In this document: piece by piece, positions 1 to 9,148 of the stretch
Layout of the letters: every line of letters starts with the position of its first letter
How positions within the stretch are numbered: position 1 is the stretch's first letter
Source: Acinetobacter tandoii DSM 14970 = CIP 107469
GTDB taxonomy: Bacteria > Pseudomonadota > Gammaproteobacteria > Pseudomonadales > Moraxellaceae
Assembly: GCF_000400735.1 (NCBI RefSeq)
Contig: NZ_KE007368.1
Coordinates: 170,906 to 234,905 of the forward strand
Reading direction: 5' to 3'
Length of the DNA stretch: 64,000 nucleotides
Translations under genes and position numbers: made by a program
The notes under the pieces: model-generated
Database searches by the model: none
What the model was told of the DNA's origin: nothing
Seen by the model: the letters and a program-made list of their open reading frames with translations, nothing else

Positions 1-678
1 CAGTTTGACGGCTACAGACTGAACGCGTCCTGCAGATAAACCACGGGCAATTTTCTCCCACAATAAAGGAGAAATCATAAAGCCAACCACACGGTCAAGG
101 AAACGACGCGCCTGTTGTGCATTGACTTTATTGGTGTCTAAACGTGCTGGATGCTTAAAGGCTTCTTGAATGGCATTTTTGGTAATCTCGTTAAATACCA
201 CACGCTGATAACGCGAATCATCACCGCCAATCACTTCTTTTAAATGCCAAGCAATCGCTTCTCCTTCACGGTCCAAGTCCGTTGCGAGATAAACTTCATC
301 GACTTGCGATGCCAGTTTTTTTAATTCAGCGACCACATTTTCTTTGCCTGGTAGCACTTCATAATGTGCCTTCCAGTCATGTTCAGGATCAACCCCCATA
401 CGGTTAACCAAAGCTTGTTGTGCTTTCTCCGCTTTTTGTGCTTCGGTCAATTTGGTGCGAGTTGCTGTGGTTTTTTTATCCGCAGTTTTACCTGAACCAC
501 CCGTCGGCAAGTCACGTACATGACCTACAGAGGATTTTACAATGTAATTTGAACCTAAATATTTGTTGATTGTTTTCGCTTTTGCAGGCGACTCCACAAT
601 CACTAAGGCACGTTTATTCCCAGCATCAGAAGCTTTTGCTGTTGTGCTTTTGGATGTGGATCGAGGAGCATTCGCCAT
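1..678 (-). CDS. topA: DNA topoisomerase I, N-terminal part (truncated by window edge)
   Basis: Type IA topoisomerase that relaxes negative supercoils through a 5'-phosphotyrosine intermediate. The 226 codons seen here start at the ATG at 678 and run off the left edge. An N-terminal extension of about 20 residues precedes the TOPRIM domain, whose [12 protein letters not shown] motif has its catalytic Glu at about residue 29. The second TOPRIM motif DLDREGEA lies near residue 131, followed by [12 protein letters not shown] and the [11 protein letters not shown] region known from E. coli TopA. The active-site Tyr and the C-terminal zinc domains lie outside the window. Identity is certain; the full length cannot be judged. 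Confidence 0.96.
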   Translation of the reverse strand, partial: MANAPRSTSKSTTAKASDAGNKRALVIVESPAKAKTINKYLGSNYIVKSSVGHVRDLPTGGSGKTADKKTTATRTKLTEAQKAEKAQQALVNRMGVDPEHDWKAHYEVLPGKENVVAELKKLASQVDEVYLATDLDREGEAIAWHLKEVIGGDDSRYQRVVFNEITKNAIQEAFKHPARLDTNKVNAQQARRFLDRVVGFMISPLLWEKIARGLSAGRVQSVAVKL

Positions 679-714
679 AGTTAACCGTTTTTCCTATTTC
701 AGTAAATCTTAAAA

Positions 715-1164
715 TTAAAGTTCAGCCAAAGCATGTAAATATGCTTTGATATCTTCTAATTGGGTTGCTTTTAAATCAGCTTCTTCATCCCAATAGAGTC
801 CTACACAGTTTGCCTGCATATCAATAGCATAAATGCCCTTTAATGCAATTGGAAAATTATTAAATTTTTCATCACCATGCACTAACTTGAGCTGTTGATC
901 TTCAACACGGGCACGCATCAGCGGCAAACGTGCATCTGGAATCAGAACACTATAATACGCGACCATACTGGCACGATTTGAAGATGCCAACGGAATTTTA
1001 GTCCAATCTGGTGCTGCCACTAGGCGTGGGTGTAACCCCATTTTTCGTGCTTTTTCGCGCATTATGCCCAATGCTTTTTCTCGAGGGCTAACACGGAGTC
1101 CTAAAATTGACCCGAGCACAAATACAATAATGACAACAGCAACCCAAATTCCTGTATTTTCCAT
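715..1164 (-). CDS. Uncharacterised membrane-anchored protein
   Basis: 149 residues. One hydrophobic helix lies at residues 6-22, followed by a basic stretch (SPREKALGIMREKARKMG) and a soluble domain of about 110 residues, so the protein is probably anchored in the inner membrane with the bulk in the cytoplasm. It contains no catalytic motif that I recognise. It lies 36 bp upstream of topA on the same strand, so the two may be co-transcribed. I do not recognise the family; homologues seem to travel with topA in Acinetobacter, but that is from memory and is not shown here. Confidence 0.75.
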   Translation of the reverse strand: MENTGIWVAVVIIVFVLGSILGLRVSPREKALGIMREKARKMGLHPRLVAAPDWTKIPLASSNRASMVAYYSVLIPDARLPLMRARVEDQQLKLVHGDEKFNNFPIALKGIYAIDMQANCVGLYWDEEADLKATQLEDIKAYLHALAEL

Positions 1165-1234
1165 AGCAAAACCTTTTTTGTCTTTTATTAGAGTTGCATA
1201 AGCACAATATAAAACGCAAGTTGGAACGATGAAA

Positions 1235-2227
1235 TTAATTTAGGAACATTTCATGACTATATAAGACTTCATGTCCGTTCCAATAAATATAACCTTTCTC
1301 GATCAACTCTTTGAGTAACAAACGCACATCCGCTTTGGGAAACATTTGCTCTAATAAATCACGTAAAGCATAAATGTCTTTTGGCTTATCATTTTTCAAT
1401 TCGCGTAGTTTTTTCGCCACTTCAAGCTGGACAGGGTCAATTTTTCCAAAATCTTTAAATAAAGCATCTTGTGCCTTTTGCAGATCTGGTTCCGCAGAGG
1501 GTAATTCGGCCGAAATCTGTAACTGCTCTACTGCTTGCGCTAGGTTGGTTGAGGGCACCAACTCTGCTTGGTCTTGTTCAAGATGTAGCTGCGCCCACTG
1601 CTTTAATACTTTCTTACGAAAGTTAATCTGCTCATCATAACGTTTGACGATTTTCAGATTAATCAACATACCAACCACGTGCTGCGCTTTCTCTGGCACC
1701 AACTGTAGAATGTTCATGACAGAATTTTTTAATGAATCAATGGTATTGGGTTTGCCTGACATGTTTGCCAAAGCATCACAATACTGCTTCACCATTTTTA
1801 AGTATGGTTTACGTTGAATGACATCTAAGCTTGGAATTTTATATTTGGGTTTGCTAATTTCAGCTGCATCTTGAATTAGAGTCAAGCTACAAGTCAGTGC
1901 CGACCCGCGCATTAATTCAATTAAAATAGCACTGGTTTTTGCTGCCGAAATGACTTCTACATGGGTGTCGGGTTCGAGTAAAGCCATTAACTGCCCAACG
2001 ACTACCGCATATTCAAACTCTTTCTCTTTAGCTTGAGCGGTTTCTAAAATCACCACTTGCCCTGTATTGACCCACATCGCAAATTCAGTCAGATCTTCCA
2101 GCGTATACGCAAACTGCCCTTTGCAATTAAACAAATACAACGTCGGATAATGCTGCACCAAATCGCGTAGCATTTTTGCCGTTGGCATATTATTTTCTAG
2201 ATCGAACAAAACCGCTTTAGCAGACAT
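1235..2227 (-). CDS. Conserved protein of unknown function, possible PIN-like fold
   Basis: 330 residues from the ATG at 2227; the reading frame extends upstream to a TTG at 2284. I prefer the ATG because the sequence then opens directly with the beta-strand KAVLFDLENNMPTA. This opening carries an acidic D-x-E-N pattern, and an alternating strand/helix pattern follows (TLYLFNCKGQ, VVILETA, EYAVVVGQLMALL, HVEVISAA). These features recall NYN/PIN-like nuclease folds, but I cannot confirm the acidic triad. The C-terminal third (DPVQLEVAKKLRELKN to the end) looks like a winged-helix or OST-HTH-type domain. Function is unknown. Confidence 0.75.
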   Translation of the reverse strand: MSAKAVLFDLENNMPTAKMLRDLVQHYPTLYLFNCKGQFAYTLEDLTEFAMWVNTGQVVILETAQAKEKEFEYAVVVGQLMALLEPDTHVEVISAAKTSAILIELMRGSALTCSLTLIQDAAEISKPKYKIPSLDVIQRKPYLKMVKQYCDALANMSGKPNTIDSLKNSVMNILQLVPEKAQHVVGMLINLKIVKRYDEQINFRKKVLKQWAQLHLEQDQAELVPSTNLAQAVEQLQISAELPSAEPDLQKAQDALFKDFGKIDPVQLEVAKKLRELKNDKPKDIYALRDLLEQMFPKADVRLLLKELIEKGYIYWNGHEVLYSHEMFLN

Positions 2228-2359
2228 AAATACAAAATCATGAGAGATAAGCAAAGAGCGTGCATTAGAACGGGAAGCGGGCAAAAGGTCAAGCCTAGCC
2301 CATCGCTCTCTTGTTGGAGATACAAGAATAAACCATGCTAATCAAGCCTCACAACTAGA

Positions 2360-2605
2360 TCAATAGTGCGGTGGTCTATTGCTTAAAGGGTCAAAAGCTT
2401 CGATCCCTTCAGATAAATCAGCAGATTCTACCCGTTGATAAAGAAGCTGCATTTGTTTTTTTAAATCAGCGATTTCGGCATTTTGGCGAATCACTTGTTC
2501 ATTTAACTGTTCAACTAAATCATCTAAAAATGCAATTCGGACTTGCAAATCTTCAATGGGTGCGGAAAATGACGCGTGATTATCTAGATTTTGTTGTTTA
2601 GTCAT
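2360..2605 (-). CDS. slyX: SlyX family protein
   Basis: 81 residues, the usual SlyX size. Residues 15-65 form a heptad-rich coiled coil (IEDLQVRIAFLDDLVEQLN...), and the protein ends in the family's characteristic PPHY tail. The cellular role of SlyX is not established. It is divergent from uup with only 33 bp between the two start codons, so their promoters must overlap each other or the coding sequences. Confidence 0.9.
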   Translation of the reverse strand: MTKQQNLDNHASFSAPIEDLQVRIAFLDDLVEQLNEQVIRQNAEIADLKKQMQLLYQRVESADLSEGIEAFDPLSNRPPHY

Positions 2606-2638
2606 TTAAAGTCCTCATTTGAGATTTCAGGAAACATT

Positions 2639-4549
2639 ATGGCCTATATTACGTTAAGGGATGTCCAACTTGCATTTGGTGGACCTGCCCTACTCGACGG
2701 CGCGAATTTTAACCTAGAACGTGGCGAACGAGTGTGTTTGATTGGCCGTAATGGTGAAGGTAAGTCGACGCTACTTAAACTGATTGAAGGCAGTTTACTC
2801 CCCGATGCTGGCGAAGTCTCCATTCAGAATGGTTTGACCGTGTCCATGTTGGCACAAGACGTTCCTATGGACTCTGGCAAAGTTGCAGACATCGTAGCAG
2901 AGGGTGCAGGTGAAGCTGCGACTGTGCTTAAAGCATACCATGAAGCGAGTGATGCCTGCATCTTAGGTGATATGAACGCTTGTGATCACATGGGCAATTT
3001 GCAACACAAGTTAGATCAACTTGATGGTTGGGCTTTAGAAAATAAAGTTAATTCTATTCTAAGCAAAATGGGACTTGACCCAAATGCAGATTTGGCTGAT
3101 TTATCGGGTGGACGTAAGCGTCGTGTCCTATTAGCACGTGCCTTACTTACTCAACCCGATGTCTTGCTTCTAGACGAACCGACCAACCATCTAGATGTTG
3201 AAAGCATTGAATGGTTAGAGAAATTCTTACTCGATCAAAACAATTTAACTTTATTGTTTATTTCGCATGACCGCTCATTTGTAGACAGTATTGCCACCCG
3301 TATTGTCGAACTAGATCGTGGCACATTACGCAGTTACGAAGGTAACTACTCACGCTACCTCGATCTTAAAGCACAGCAAATGGAAGCCGAAGAAAAGCAA
3401 AATGCTTTATTTGATAAACGCTTAGCAGAAGAAGAAGCATGGATTCGCCAAGGCATTAAGGCGCGTCGTACGCGTAATGAAGGTCGTGTTCGTGCCTTAA
3501 AAGCGCTGCGTGAAGAATCTAAAGCGCGTCGCTTCCAGCAAGGCAAAGTCAGCATGGCCACCCAAGATGCCAATCGTTCTGGAAAACTGGTCTTTGATAT
3601 TGAACACCTCAGTGTTTCTTACGATGCCAAACCGCTGATCAAGGATTTCTCGGCACTGGTCATGCGTGGGGATCGTATCGGTTTAGTTGGTGATAACGGG
3701 GTCGGAAAAACCACCTTGATCAAAGCAATTTTAGGTGAAATTGAACATGGGGGTTCTGTTAAAACAGGAACCCAGCTGGAGATTGCCTATTTTGACCAAT
3801 TACGTAATGCACTTGACCTTGAAAAAACCGTCATGGCCAACGTGTCGGAAGGTTCTGATTTTGTCGATGTGAATGGTAACCGTCGTCATATCTACAGTTA
3901 TTTACAAGACTTTTTATTCTCACCTGAACGTGCCCGTACGCCAGTTAAAGCACTTTCAGGTGGTGAAAGAAACCGCATTCTGTTAGCCAAATTGTTACTC
4001 AAACCATCCAATTTAATCGTGATGGATGAGCCAACCAATGATTTGGATATGGTGACTTTAGAACTGTTAGAAGAAATGTTGTCTGAATATAAAGGCACTT
4101 TACTGTTGATCTCACATGACCGTGCCTTTATGGATAACGTTGTGACCTCAACTTGGGTGTTTGACGGCAAAGGTAACATTGATGAATACATTGGTGGCTA
4201 TCAAGATTACTTGGAACAGCGCCCTGATCAAAAAGTAGTTGATCAAAAAAGCGATGTAAAAAAAGCACAGGTCAAAGCTGAAGCGGCTGCCGCAGCGGCA
4301 ACGTCTGCACCGAAAAAGGTGAAGTTGAGCTATAAAGACCAACGAGAACTCGATAGCTTACCTGCGGAAATTGAAGCTTTGGAAGCTGAGCAAACTCTAC
4401 TTTCTGACAAGTTAGCAGACGGTTCTTGGTTTGTTTCAGATGCCAATGCCGCAACTCAAGCGTCACAGCGTCTGGCTGAAATTGAAGAACAGTTACTGGA
4501 AAAACTGGAACGTTGGGATGAATTAGAAAACCTCAGCAAAGGGAACTAA
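2639..4549 (+). CDS. uup: ABC-F family ATPase Uup
   Basis: 636 residues from the ATG at 2639, preceded by AGGAAA; an in-frame upstream start at 2591 would overlap slyX. There are two complete ABC cassettes. The first has Walker A GRNGEGKST, signature LSGGRKRR and Walker B LLLDEPTNHLD. The second has GDNGVGKTT, LSGGERNR and IVMDEPTNDLD. There are no membrane segments, as expected for ABC-F proteins acting on ribosomes or DNA. The C-terminal 90 residues form the charged coiled coil typical of Uup, which binds DNA in E. coli. Loss of Uup raises precise transposon excision in E. coli (family knowledge). It is followed by a strong terminator. Confidence 0.94.
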   Translation: MAYITLRDVQLAFGGPALLDGANFNLERGERVCLIGRNGEGKSTLLKLIEGSLLPDAGEVSIQNGLTVSMLAQDVPMDSGKVADIVAEGAGEAATVLKAYHEASDACILGDMNACDHMGNLQHKLDQLDGWALENKVNSILSKMGLDPNADLADLSGGRKRRVLLARALLTQPDVLLLDEPTNHLDVESIEWLEKFLLDQNNLTLLFISHDRSFVDSIATRIVELDRGTLRSYEGNYSRYLDLKAQQMEAEEKQNALFDKRLAEEEAWIRQGIKARRTRNEGRVRALKALREESKARRFQQGKVSMATQDANRSGKLVFDIEHLSVSYDAKPLIKDFSALVMRGDRIGLVGDNGVGKTTLIKAILGEIEHGGSVKTGTQLEIAYFDQLRNALDLEKTVMANVSEGSDFVDVNGNRRHIYSYLQDFLFSPERARTPVKALSGGERNRILLAKLLLKPSNLIVMDEPTNDLDMVTLELLEEMLSEYKGTLLLISHDRAFMDNVVTSTWVFDGKGNIDEYIGGYQDYLEQRPDQKVVDQKSDVKKAQVKAEAAAAAATSAPKKVKLSYKDQRELDSLPAEIEALEAEQTLLSDKLADGSWFVSDANAATQASQRLAEIEEQLLEKLERWDELENLSKGN

Positions 4550-4563
4550 TTTAACTTTCAACT

Positions 4564-4603
4564 GCCCGATTGGCTGAGTCATTCAGCCAATCGGGCTTTT
4601 TTT
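4564..4603 (+). terminator. Rho-independent terminator of uup
   Basis: A perfect 14-bp stem (GCCCGATTGGCTGA at 4564-4577 pairs with 4583-4596), a 5-nt loop and seven T residues, located 15 bp after the uup stop codon. Confidence 0.93.
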
Positions 4604-4663
4604 ATATTCTCTGTTTGTACCAACAACACTTGAAATTCAATCAAGCAACAGTCGACGACTCGG

Positions 4664-5635
4664 TTATTTCTGCCACAATTTACCTGTAGGTCGCAGCAAC
4701 GACTGTGATAATTGGCGGATCGTCTGATCAAAAATCCGTTGTTGTAGTAACCAACAGGTCAAAATTGACAGCACCACACAAATCAATATTTCCACTGCCA
4801 CAGGCAAATTGAGCTGAATCATTCGTGCAAGCCAAATCACCACAAAACCATGTAACAAATACACAGGCAAAGTGTTTTGTCCCAAGCACATAAAACGTGC
4901 TCCCAAACCCTGAAATAATGCCAATAGCGTCAGCACCCCCCAACTGGATAACATCAAACACATCAGACGAATCAAACTTCCCTGCCATAGCTCAACTTTG
5001 AGTTGAGTATAACTTAAACTACCGTACCACCAGAATTGACTTAAATGGGTCCAATACAAGATACACATCATCAGACCGAGGCTCAGACTTGCCCACAACA
5101 GCGCATGACTTTGCTGTTCTAATTTTTGCATGATGGACTGACCATATCGGTAACCTAAAACGAAAAAAGGCAAAAAGACACAGATTCGTCCAATTGAGTA
5201 GGCATAGTTATTCCACGGGGAAAAACCAATACCTAAAGCAATCAGTACCGCAAATACAAGCGCAAAATGGTTGGCATGGAACACATGCATAAATAGCGTC
5301 CAAACCATCATCCCCACCAGATACCACATCAGCCAATATGGTCGTTCAAACAGGCTAAAGTGCCATTGTCCAGACATCAAAGCATCCGATGCCAAATACA
5401 ACAGTTGGAAAGGGACATAGAGTGCAATAAAAAAGAGGATGTTTTTCGACCAATTTTTATCTTTATACAACATACCTGAAATAAAAATAAAAGCGGGTAT
5501 ATGTATGGCATAAATGGTTTCAAGCAATAACTGGCTAGTTGCTTGTGACCAACCAATCATCCGCTCTAGAAAGTGCCCCAACACCACCAGAAAAATTAGA
5601 CCTGCTTTTGCAGTATCAATCGCATGGCTTCTCAT
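4664..5635 (-). CDS. Acyltransferase 3 family integral membrane protein
   Basis: 323 residues with about ten hydrophobic segments. The N-terminal DTAKAGLIFLVVLGHFLE carries the conserved His (about residue 21) of acyltransferase-3/fucose-4-O-acetylase-like enzymes, which transfer acetyl or acyl groups to sugars at the inner membrane. Other typical elements are HIPAFIFISGMLY near residue 45 and LPVYLLHGFVVI near the C-terminus. It is a single gene that converges with uup. The substrate (capsule, LPS or other glycan) cannot be told. The lipid A acyltransferase and glycosyltransferase that follow a few kb downstream suggest an envelope role, but that is only proximity. Confidence 0.85.
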   Translation of the reverse strand: MRSHAIDTAKAGLIFLVVLGHFLERMIGWSQATSQLLLETIYAIHIPAFIFISGMLYKDKNWSKNILFFIALYVPFQLLYLASDALMSGQWHFSLFERPYWLMWYLVGMMVWTLFMHVFHANHFALVFAVLIALGIGFSPWNNYAYSIGRICVFLPFFVLGYRYGQSIMQKLEQQSHALLWASLSLGLMMCILYWTHLSQFWWYGSLSYTQLKVELWQGSLIRLMCLMLSSWGVLTLLALFQGLGARFMCLGQNTLPVYLLHGFVVIWLARMIQLNLPVAVEILICVVLSILTCWLLQQRIFDQTIRQLSQSLLRPTGKLWQK

Positions 5636-5992
5636 CTATAAATGCCATCAATCAGAAATATATCCCTAGTCTAACACCACCGTTTTAAGTTGCTTCACAT
5701 CCATAAGCTTTAATCATTGGGATAAAGTGGATTCCCTTTTTTTCCATCGTACACCCCGTAACGGCAAAGCCGAATTTCAAGAAAATAGCTCAGCAAAAAG
5801 TACAGATCCCCCATTTGATTCACTTCATTCATTAAAAATCGAAAATCTGAAACTAGAAAATATTAAATTTATAATCTTTTACGGTCTTCATAAGAACTGA
5901 ACCTGTGAAAGTAAACCTTTCGCTGCTCAAATCAGATTTATCAACAGCAATATGCTATACCTATCAACATAAGAATAACTGAGCCTTTGATC
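5636..5992. other. Intergenic region, 357 bp, between divergent genes
   Basis: AT-rich spacer between the divergent acyltransferase and LysE genes. It must contain both promoters. TATACC at about 5956 and AT-rich blocks at 5855-5880 are possible promoter elements, but I see no clear operator, repeat or RNA gene. Confidence 0.5.
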
Positions 5993-6625
5993 ATGTTGGA
6001 TTTGTCACAAATTTTCGCATTTGCTTTGGTGAGCCTAGCAATGGTCCTCACCCCTGGCCCGAATATGATTTACCTCATTTCACGTTCAATTTCTCAAGGA
6101 AAAACAGCAGGTTTCATTTCTTTAGGCGGCGTAGCACTGGGCTTTGTCTTATACATGCTCTGTGCTTCTTTTGGGATCACAGCGCTCATTGTGGCAGTTC
6201 CATATGCTTATGACACGATTCGTATTGTAGGGGCTGTCTATTTACTCTGGTTGGCATGGAAAGCTTTACGCCCCAATGCAGCTCCTGTTTTTAGTCTCAA
6301 AGATTTATCTCTCGATTCACCGTTAAAATTATTTTTAATGGGCTTTTTGACCAGTTTGCTGAATCCTAAAATTGCGATTATGTATTTGTCTTTATTGCCA
6401 CAGTTTATCCACCCACAGCAAGGCAGTATTTTAGCGCAGTCTATTCAACTCGGTACGATCCAAATTTTTGTCAGTGTTTCAGTAAATGCCTTTATTGTTT
6501 TTTCTGCTGGCAGCATTGCACTTTTTCTACAGCGAAAACCACTTTGGGCAAATGTTCAGCGTTGGCTCATGGGCACAGTTCTCGCAGGACTTGCAGTACG
6601 CATTCTTCTGGAAAGTCGTCGTTAG
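5993..6625 (+). CDS. LysE/RhtB family amino-acid exporter
   Basis: 210 residues from the ATG at 5993; an upstream in-frame TTG at 5987 is less likely. There are six hydrophobic segments and the family hallmark TPGPNMIYLISRS at about residues 21-33. LNPKIAIMYLSLLPQF is also typical of RhtB-type threonine/homoserine exporters. The protein exports small amino acids or related metabolites across the inner membrane; the substrate is not predictable. It is monocistronic in appearance and lies 130 bp upstream of the lipid A acyltransferase gene. Confidence 0.9.
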   Translation: MLDLSQIFAFALVSLAMVLTPGPNMIYLISRSISQGKTAGFISLGGVALGFVLYMLCASFGITALIVAVPYAYDTIRIVGAVYLLWLAWKALRPNAAPVFSLKDLSLDSPLKLFLMGFLTSLLNPKIAIMYLSLLPQFIHPQQGSILAQSIQLGTIQIFVSVSVNAFIVFSAGSIALFLQRKPLWANVQRWLMGTVLAGLAVRILLESRR

Positions 6626-6755
6626 ACTGCCATATCAAAGGCAGCAGATGGTGAGGGACAAGGTTGATCCTGATTTTTAGCGTGGATAACCTTGACCAAA
6701 TCAGTTCATGCTACACTTTGCACAGTCTTCACTTTTTCAAACTAATTATATCGTT

Positions 6756-7691
6756 ATGAGCCAAGCACAGACCTATACACCTGGTGAATTTCAATGGTCA
6801 TTCCTCCATCCTAAATATTGGGGAATTTGGCTTGGCATCGTTTTCTTAATGATACTGGCAATTTTGCCGTGGGCAATTCAATATCGCTTAGCCACTTTTC
6901 TGGGAAATTTGGCATTTAATAAACTGAAATCCCGCCGTAAAACTACGCTGCGCAATTTAGAAGTCTGTTTTCCAGAATGGAGTCCAGAACAAGTCCAAGA
7001 CAATGCTCGTCAGGTCTTTGTAGATCAAATGCTTGGGGTTTTTGAAACACTAAATGCTTGGTACTGCCCACAATGGTTTAAAAATCGAGTCACTATTGAA
7101 GGTTTAGAGCATATCCAAACCGCACAAGCAGCGGGTAAAGGCGTCTTACTGCTCGGCACTCATTCCACCTTATTAGATGCAGGTGGTTATTTATGCGCAC
7201 AATATTTTGAACCCGATGTGGTGTATCGCCCACAAAATAACCCTTTGTTAGACATGCTGATTTATCGTTGTCGAGCCACGATTTACGCCAATCAAATTGA
7301 CCATGATGATATGCGCGGTCTGATTCGCAACTTAAAAAATGGACATGCCATTTGGTATAGTCCAGACCAAGATTTTGGTTTAAAACAAGGGGTGATGGCT
7401 CCCTTTTTTGGGGTGCCCGCCGCAACTGTTACAGCACATCGACGTTTATTAAAAATCTCTAAAGCCGTTGCTGTACCCCTATATTTCTACCGTCATGGTG
7501 ATGTGGCCAATCCCAAATATCATCTATTAATTGAACCTATGGTGGACAACTTGCCAAGTGAAGATGAAGTGGACGATGCAACACGCGTTAATCAAATTAT
7601 TGAACGTCAGCTTCGAATTGCACCGACCCAATACATGTGGTTTCACCGTCGTTTTAAAACCCGCCCAGAAGGCTATGAAAAAATTTATTGA
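6756..7691 (+). CDS. Lipid A biosynthesis acyltransferase (LpxL/HtrB family)
   Basis: 311 residues from ATG 6756; the open frame extends to 6708, but family alignment starts at MSQAQT. Late acyltransferase that moves an acyl chain from acyl-ACP to Kdo-lipid IVA on the inner leaflet of the inner membrane. One N-terminal membrane helix lies at about residues 25-50. The catalytic HX4(D/E) motif is GTHSTLLDAGG with His136 and Asp141. Further typical stretches are YRPQNNPLLDMLIYRCR and WYSPDQDFG. Acinetobacter makes hepta-acylated lipid A using LpxL and LpxM-type enzymes; I lean to the LpxL type without certainty. It is followed by a glycosyltransferase gene in the same direction, consistent with an LPS/LOS function. 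Confidence 0.87.
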   Translation: MSQAQTYTPGEFQWSFLHPKYWGIWLGIVFLMILAILPWAIQYRLATFLGNLAFNKLKSRRKTTLRNLEVCFPEWSPEQVQDNARQVFVDQMLGVFETLNAWYCPQWFKNRVTIEGLEHIQTAQAAGKGVLLLGTHSTLLDAGGYLCAQYFEPDVVYRPQNNPLLDMLIYRCRATIYANQIDHDDMRGLIRNLKNGHAIWYSPDQDFGLKQGVMAPFFGVPAATVTAHRRLLKISKAVAVPLYFYRHGDVANPKYHLLIEPMVDNLPSEDEVDDATRVNQIIERQLRIAPTQYMWFHRRFKTRPEGYEKIY

Positions 7692-7786
7692 TAGTTGATC
7701 TTGGTGAGAAATGTTATTTCCTGCTCTAAATTTTATTTTATACGTGACTCGAACGGCACAACAGAACACATAAGGATAAAAACTCA

Positions 7787-8893
7787 ATGAAAGTGATGCA
7801 GCTTCTTCCTGAACTGAATAGTGGTGGTGTTGAACGTGGCACACTAGAAATTGCTAAAGCGCTCATTCAGCAAGGGCATGAATCATTGGTAGTTTCCAAT
7901 GGTGGGCGAATGGTGGCACAGCTTGAAGCGGAGGGTTCTACCCATTTAACCCTGCCTATTCACAAAAAATCACTATCAAGTCTGTGGCAGATTCGTCCAT
8001 TACGCCAACTTATTCAACAGCACCGCCCCGATATTGTGCATGTCCGCTCACGCGTTCCTGCATGGTTGACGCATTTTGCTTTAAAAGGGATTCCTGCTTC
8101 ACAACGCCCACATTTAATTAGCACTGTACACGGTTTCTATTCCATTAATCGTTATAGTGCAATTATGACGCAAGCAGAGAAAGTCATTGCGGTTTCGGAC
8201 AGTGTGGTGCAATACATCACTGAACATTATAAAAATTGTCCACCACAAGATATTGTGCGTATTTACCGTGGTATCGACTCCAAAGCATTCCCGCATGGGT
8301 ATCAACCATCAGTACAGTGGATTCAACAAACTTTAAAAGACTTTCCTCAGCTCGAGCATAAGTTTCTCTTATGTTTACCTGGTCGTATTACGCGGCTGAA
8401 AGGACATGAAACATTAATTGAATTGATACAGCAATTACATACTCAGTTTCCCTATCTCCATGCAATTGTGGTTGGCGGAGCTGACCCTAAAAAAGCGGCT
8501 TATTTAGATGAATTGCAACGCAATATACAAAGTCGGGGCTTAGAACATCAGATTACTTTTGTTGGTCATCGCTCGGATATTCGTGAATGGCTTGCTTACA
8601 GCGATGTAGTCTTGTCTTTGTCTAATCAGGCAGAAACCTTTGGACGTACGGCTTTAGAAGCTTTGTCAGTAGGGACACCCGTGATTGGCTGGAAAAGAGG
8701 TGGAGTTGCTGAAATTTTATCTTCGGTATATCCACAAGGCCTTATTCCTGTAGATGACCAAGCTGAACTTATTCATGTCGTCCAACATCATATTGAACAG
8801 CCTCAACATGTGGCTCCTATCACACAATTTAGCTTACAAGATATGTGTGATCAGACTTTAACACTCTATCAACGTATAGTAAGTTCGTCATAA
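7787..8893 (+). CDS. Glycosyltransferase family 4 protein, probably LOS core
   Basis: 368 residues with a GT-B fold. The N-terminal Rossmann half starts MKVMQLLPELNSGGVERGTLE with the glycine-rich acceptor loop at residues 13-18. The C-terminal nucleotide-sugar half contains PGRITRLKGHETLI and the E-x7-E type motif AETFGRTALEALSVGTPVIG at about residue 282. No signal or membrane segments are seen, so it acts as a cytoplasmic or peripheral enzyme. Its position directly after the lipid A acyltransferase suggests lipooligosaccharide core assembly, an inference from context. The donor sugar is unknown. Confidence 0.88.
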   Translation: MKVMQLLPELNSGGVERGTLEIAKALIQQGHESLVVSNGGRMVAQLEAEGSTHLTLPIHKKSLSSLWQIRPLRQLIQQHRPDIVHVRSRVPAWLTHFALKGIPASQRPHLISTVHGFYSINRYSAIMTQAEKVIAVSDSVVQYITEHYKNCPPQDIVRIYRGIDSKAFPHGYQPSVQWIQQTLKDFPQLEHKFLLCLPGRITRLKGHETLIELIQQLHTQFPYLHAIVVGGADPKKAAYLDELQRNIQSRGLEHQITFVGHRSDIREWLAYSDVVLSLSNQAETFGRTALEALSVGTPVIGWKRGGVAEILSSVYPQGLIPVDDQAELIHVVQHHIEQPQHVAPITQFSLQDMCDQTLTLYQRIVSSS

Positions 8894-8918
8894 TTTTTAA
8901 ATAAATTTCGAGTATCTT

Positions 8919-9092
8919 AAACACATAACCCGAGTTCTGCTTCCTGCAAAACTCGGGTATATGAGGTTGTGCTTTCAATCATAATTTTTGTTTTAGTGTT
9001 TGGTCATCCTAACCAGCCATCATTTCCGTGATGATTTCCTTCAGCGTCGTCTTCCTTAGCGGGATGTTCCGTTCCCTGTTCCTTGTGCTGAT
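8919..9092 (-). ncRNA. Probable CsrA/RsmA-sequestering small RNA (Rsm/CsrB class), copy A
   Basis: The minus strand carries eight GGA motifs in about 170 nt (plus-strand TCC at 8942, 9007, 9025, 9037, 9053, 9068, 9073 and 9080). Most lie in hairpin loops: GGT-TAGGATG-ACC, ATCAT-CACGGAA-ATGAT (9019-9035), GGGA-ACGGAACA-TCCC (9061-9076) and TGC-AGGAA-GCA. The last sits inside a 9-bp outer stem (8928-8958) that may be the terminator, although the T-tract after it is weak (TATGTGTTT). No ORF fits. A GacA-type box and a -10 element lie upstream. RNAs of this design (CsrB/C, RsmX/Y/Z) bind and titrate the translational regulator CsrA/RsmA. The 5' end near 9092 is inferred from the -10. It lies between two convergent genes. 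Confidence 0.8.
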
Positions 9093-9098
9093 GGAGTA

Positions 9099-9104
9099 AG
9101 AATA
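9099..9104 (-). promoter_or_regulatory. -10 element of small RNA copy A
   Basis: TATTCT on the minus strand, 44 nt downstream of the GacA-type box. The -35 position 17 bp upstream reads TGGTAG, a poor match that suits an activator-dependent promoter. The predicted start is near 9092. Confidence 0.6.
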
Positions 9105-9148
9105 AAAGAATTGTTAAAGTTCTACCATTCGTCAGAGACCGAAACCTT

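Noticed and set aside
6708..6755. Upstream start for the lipid A acyltransferase
   Set aside because: The extra residues do not resemble the family N-terminus, and the ATG at 6756 fits known homologues better.
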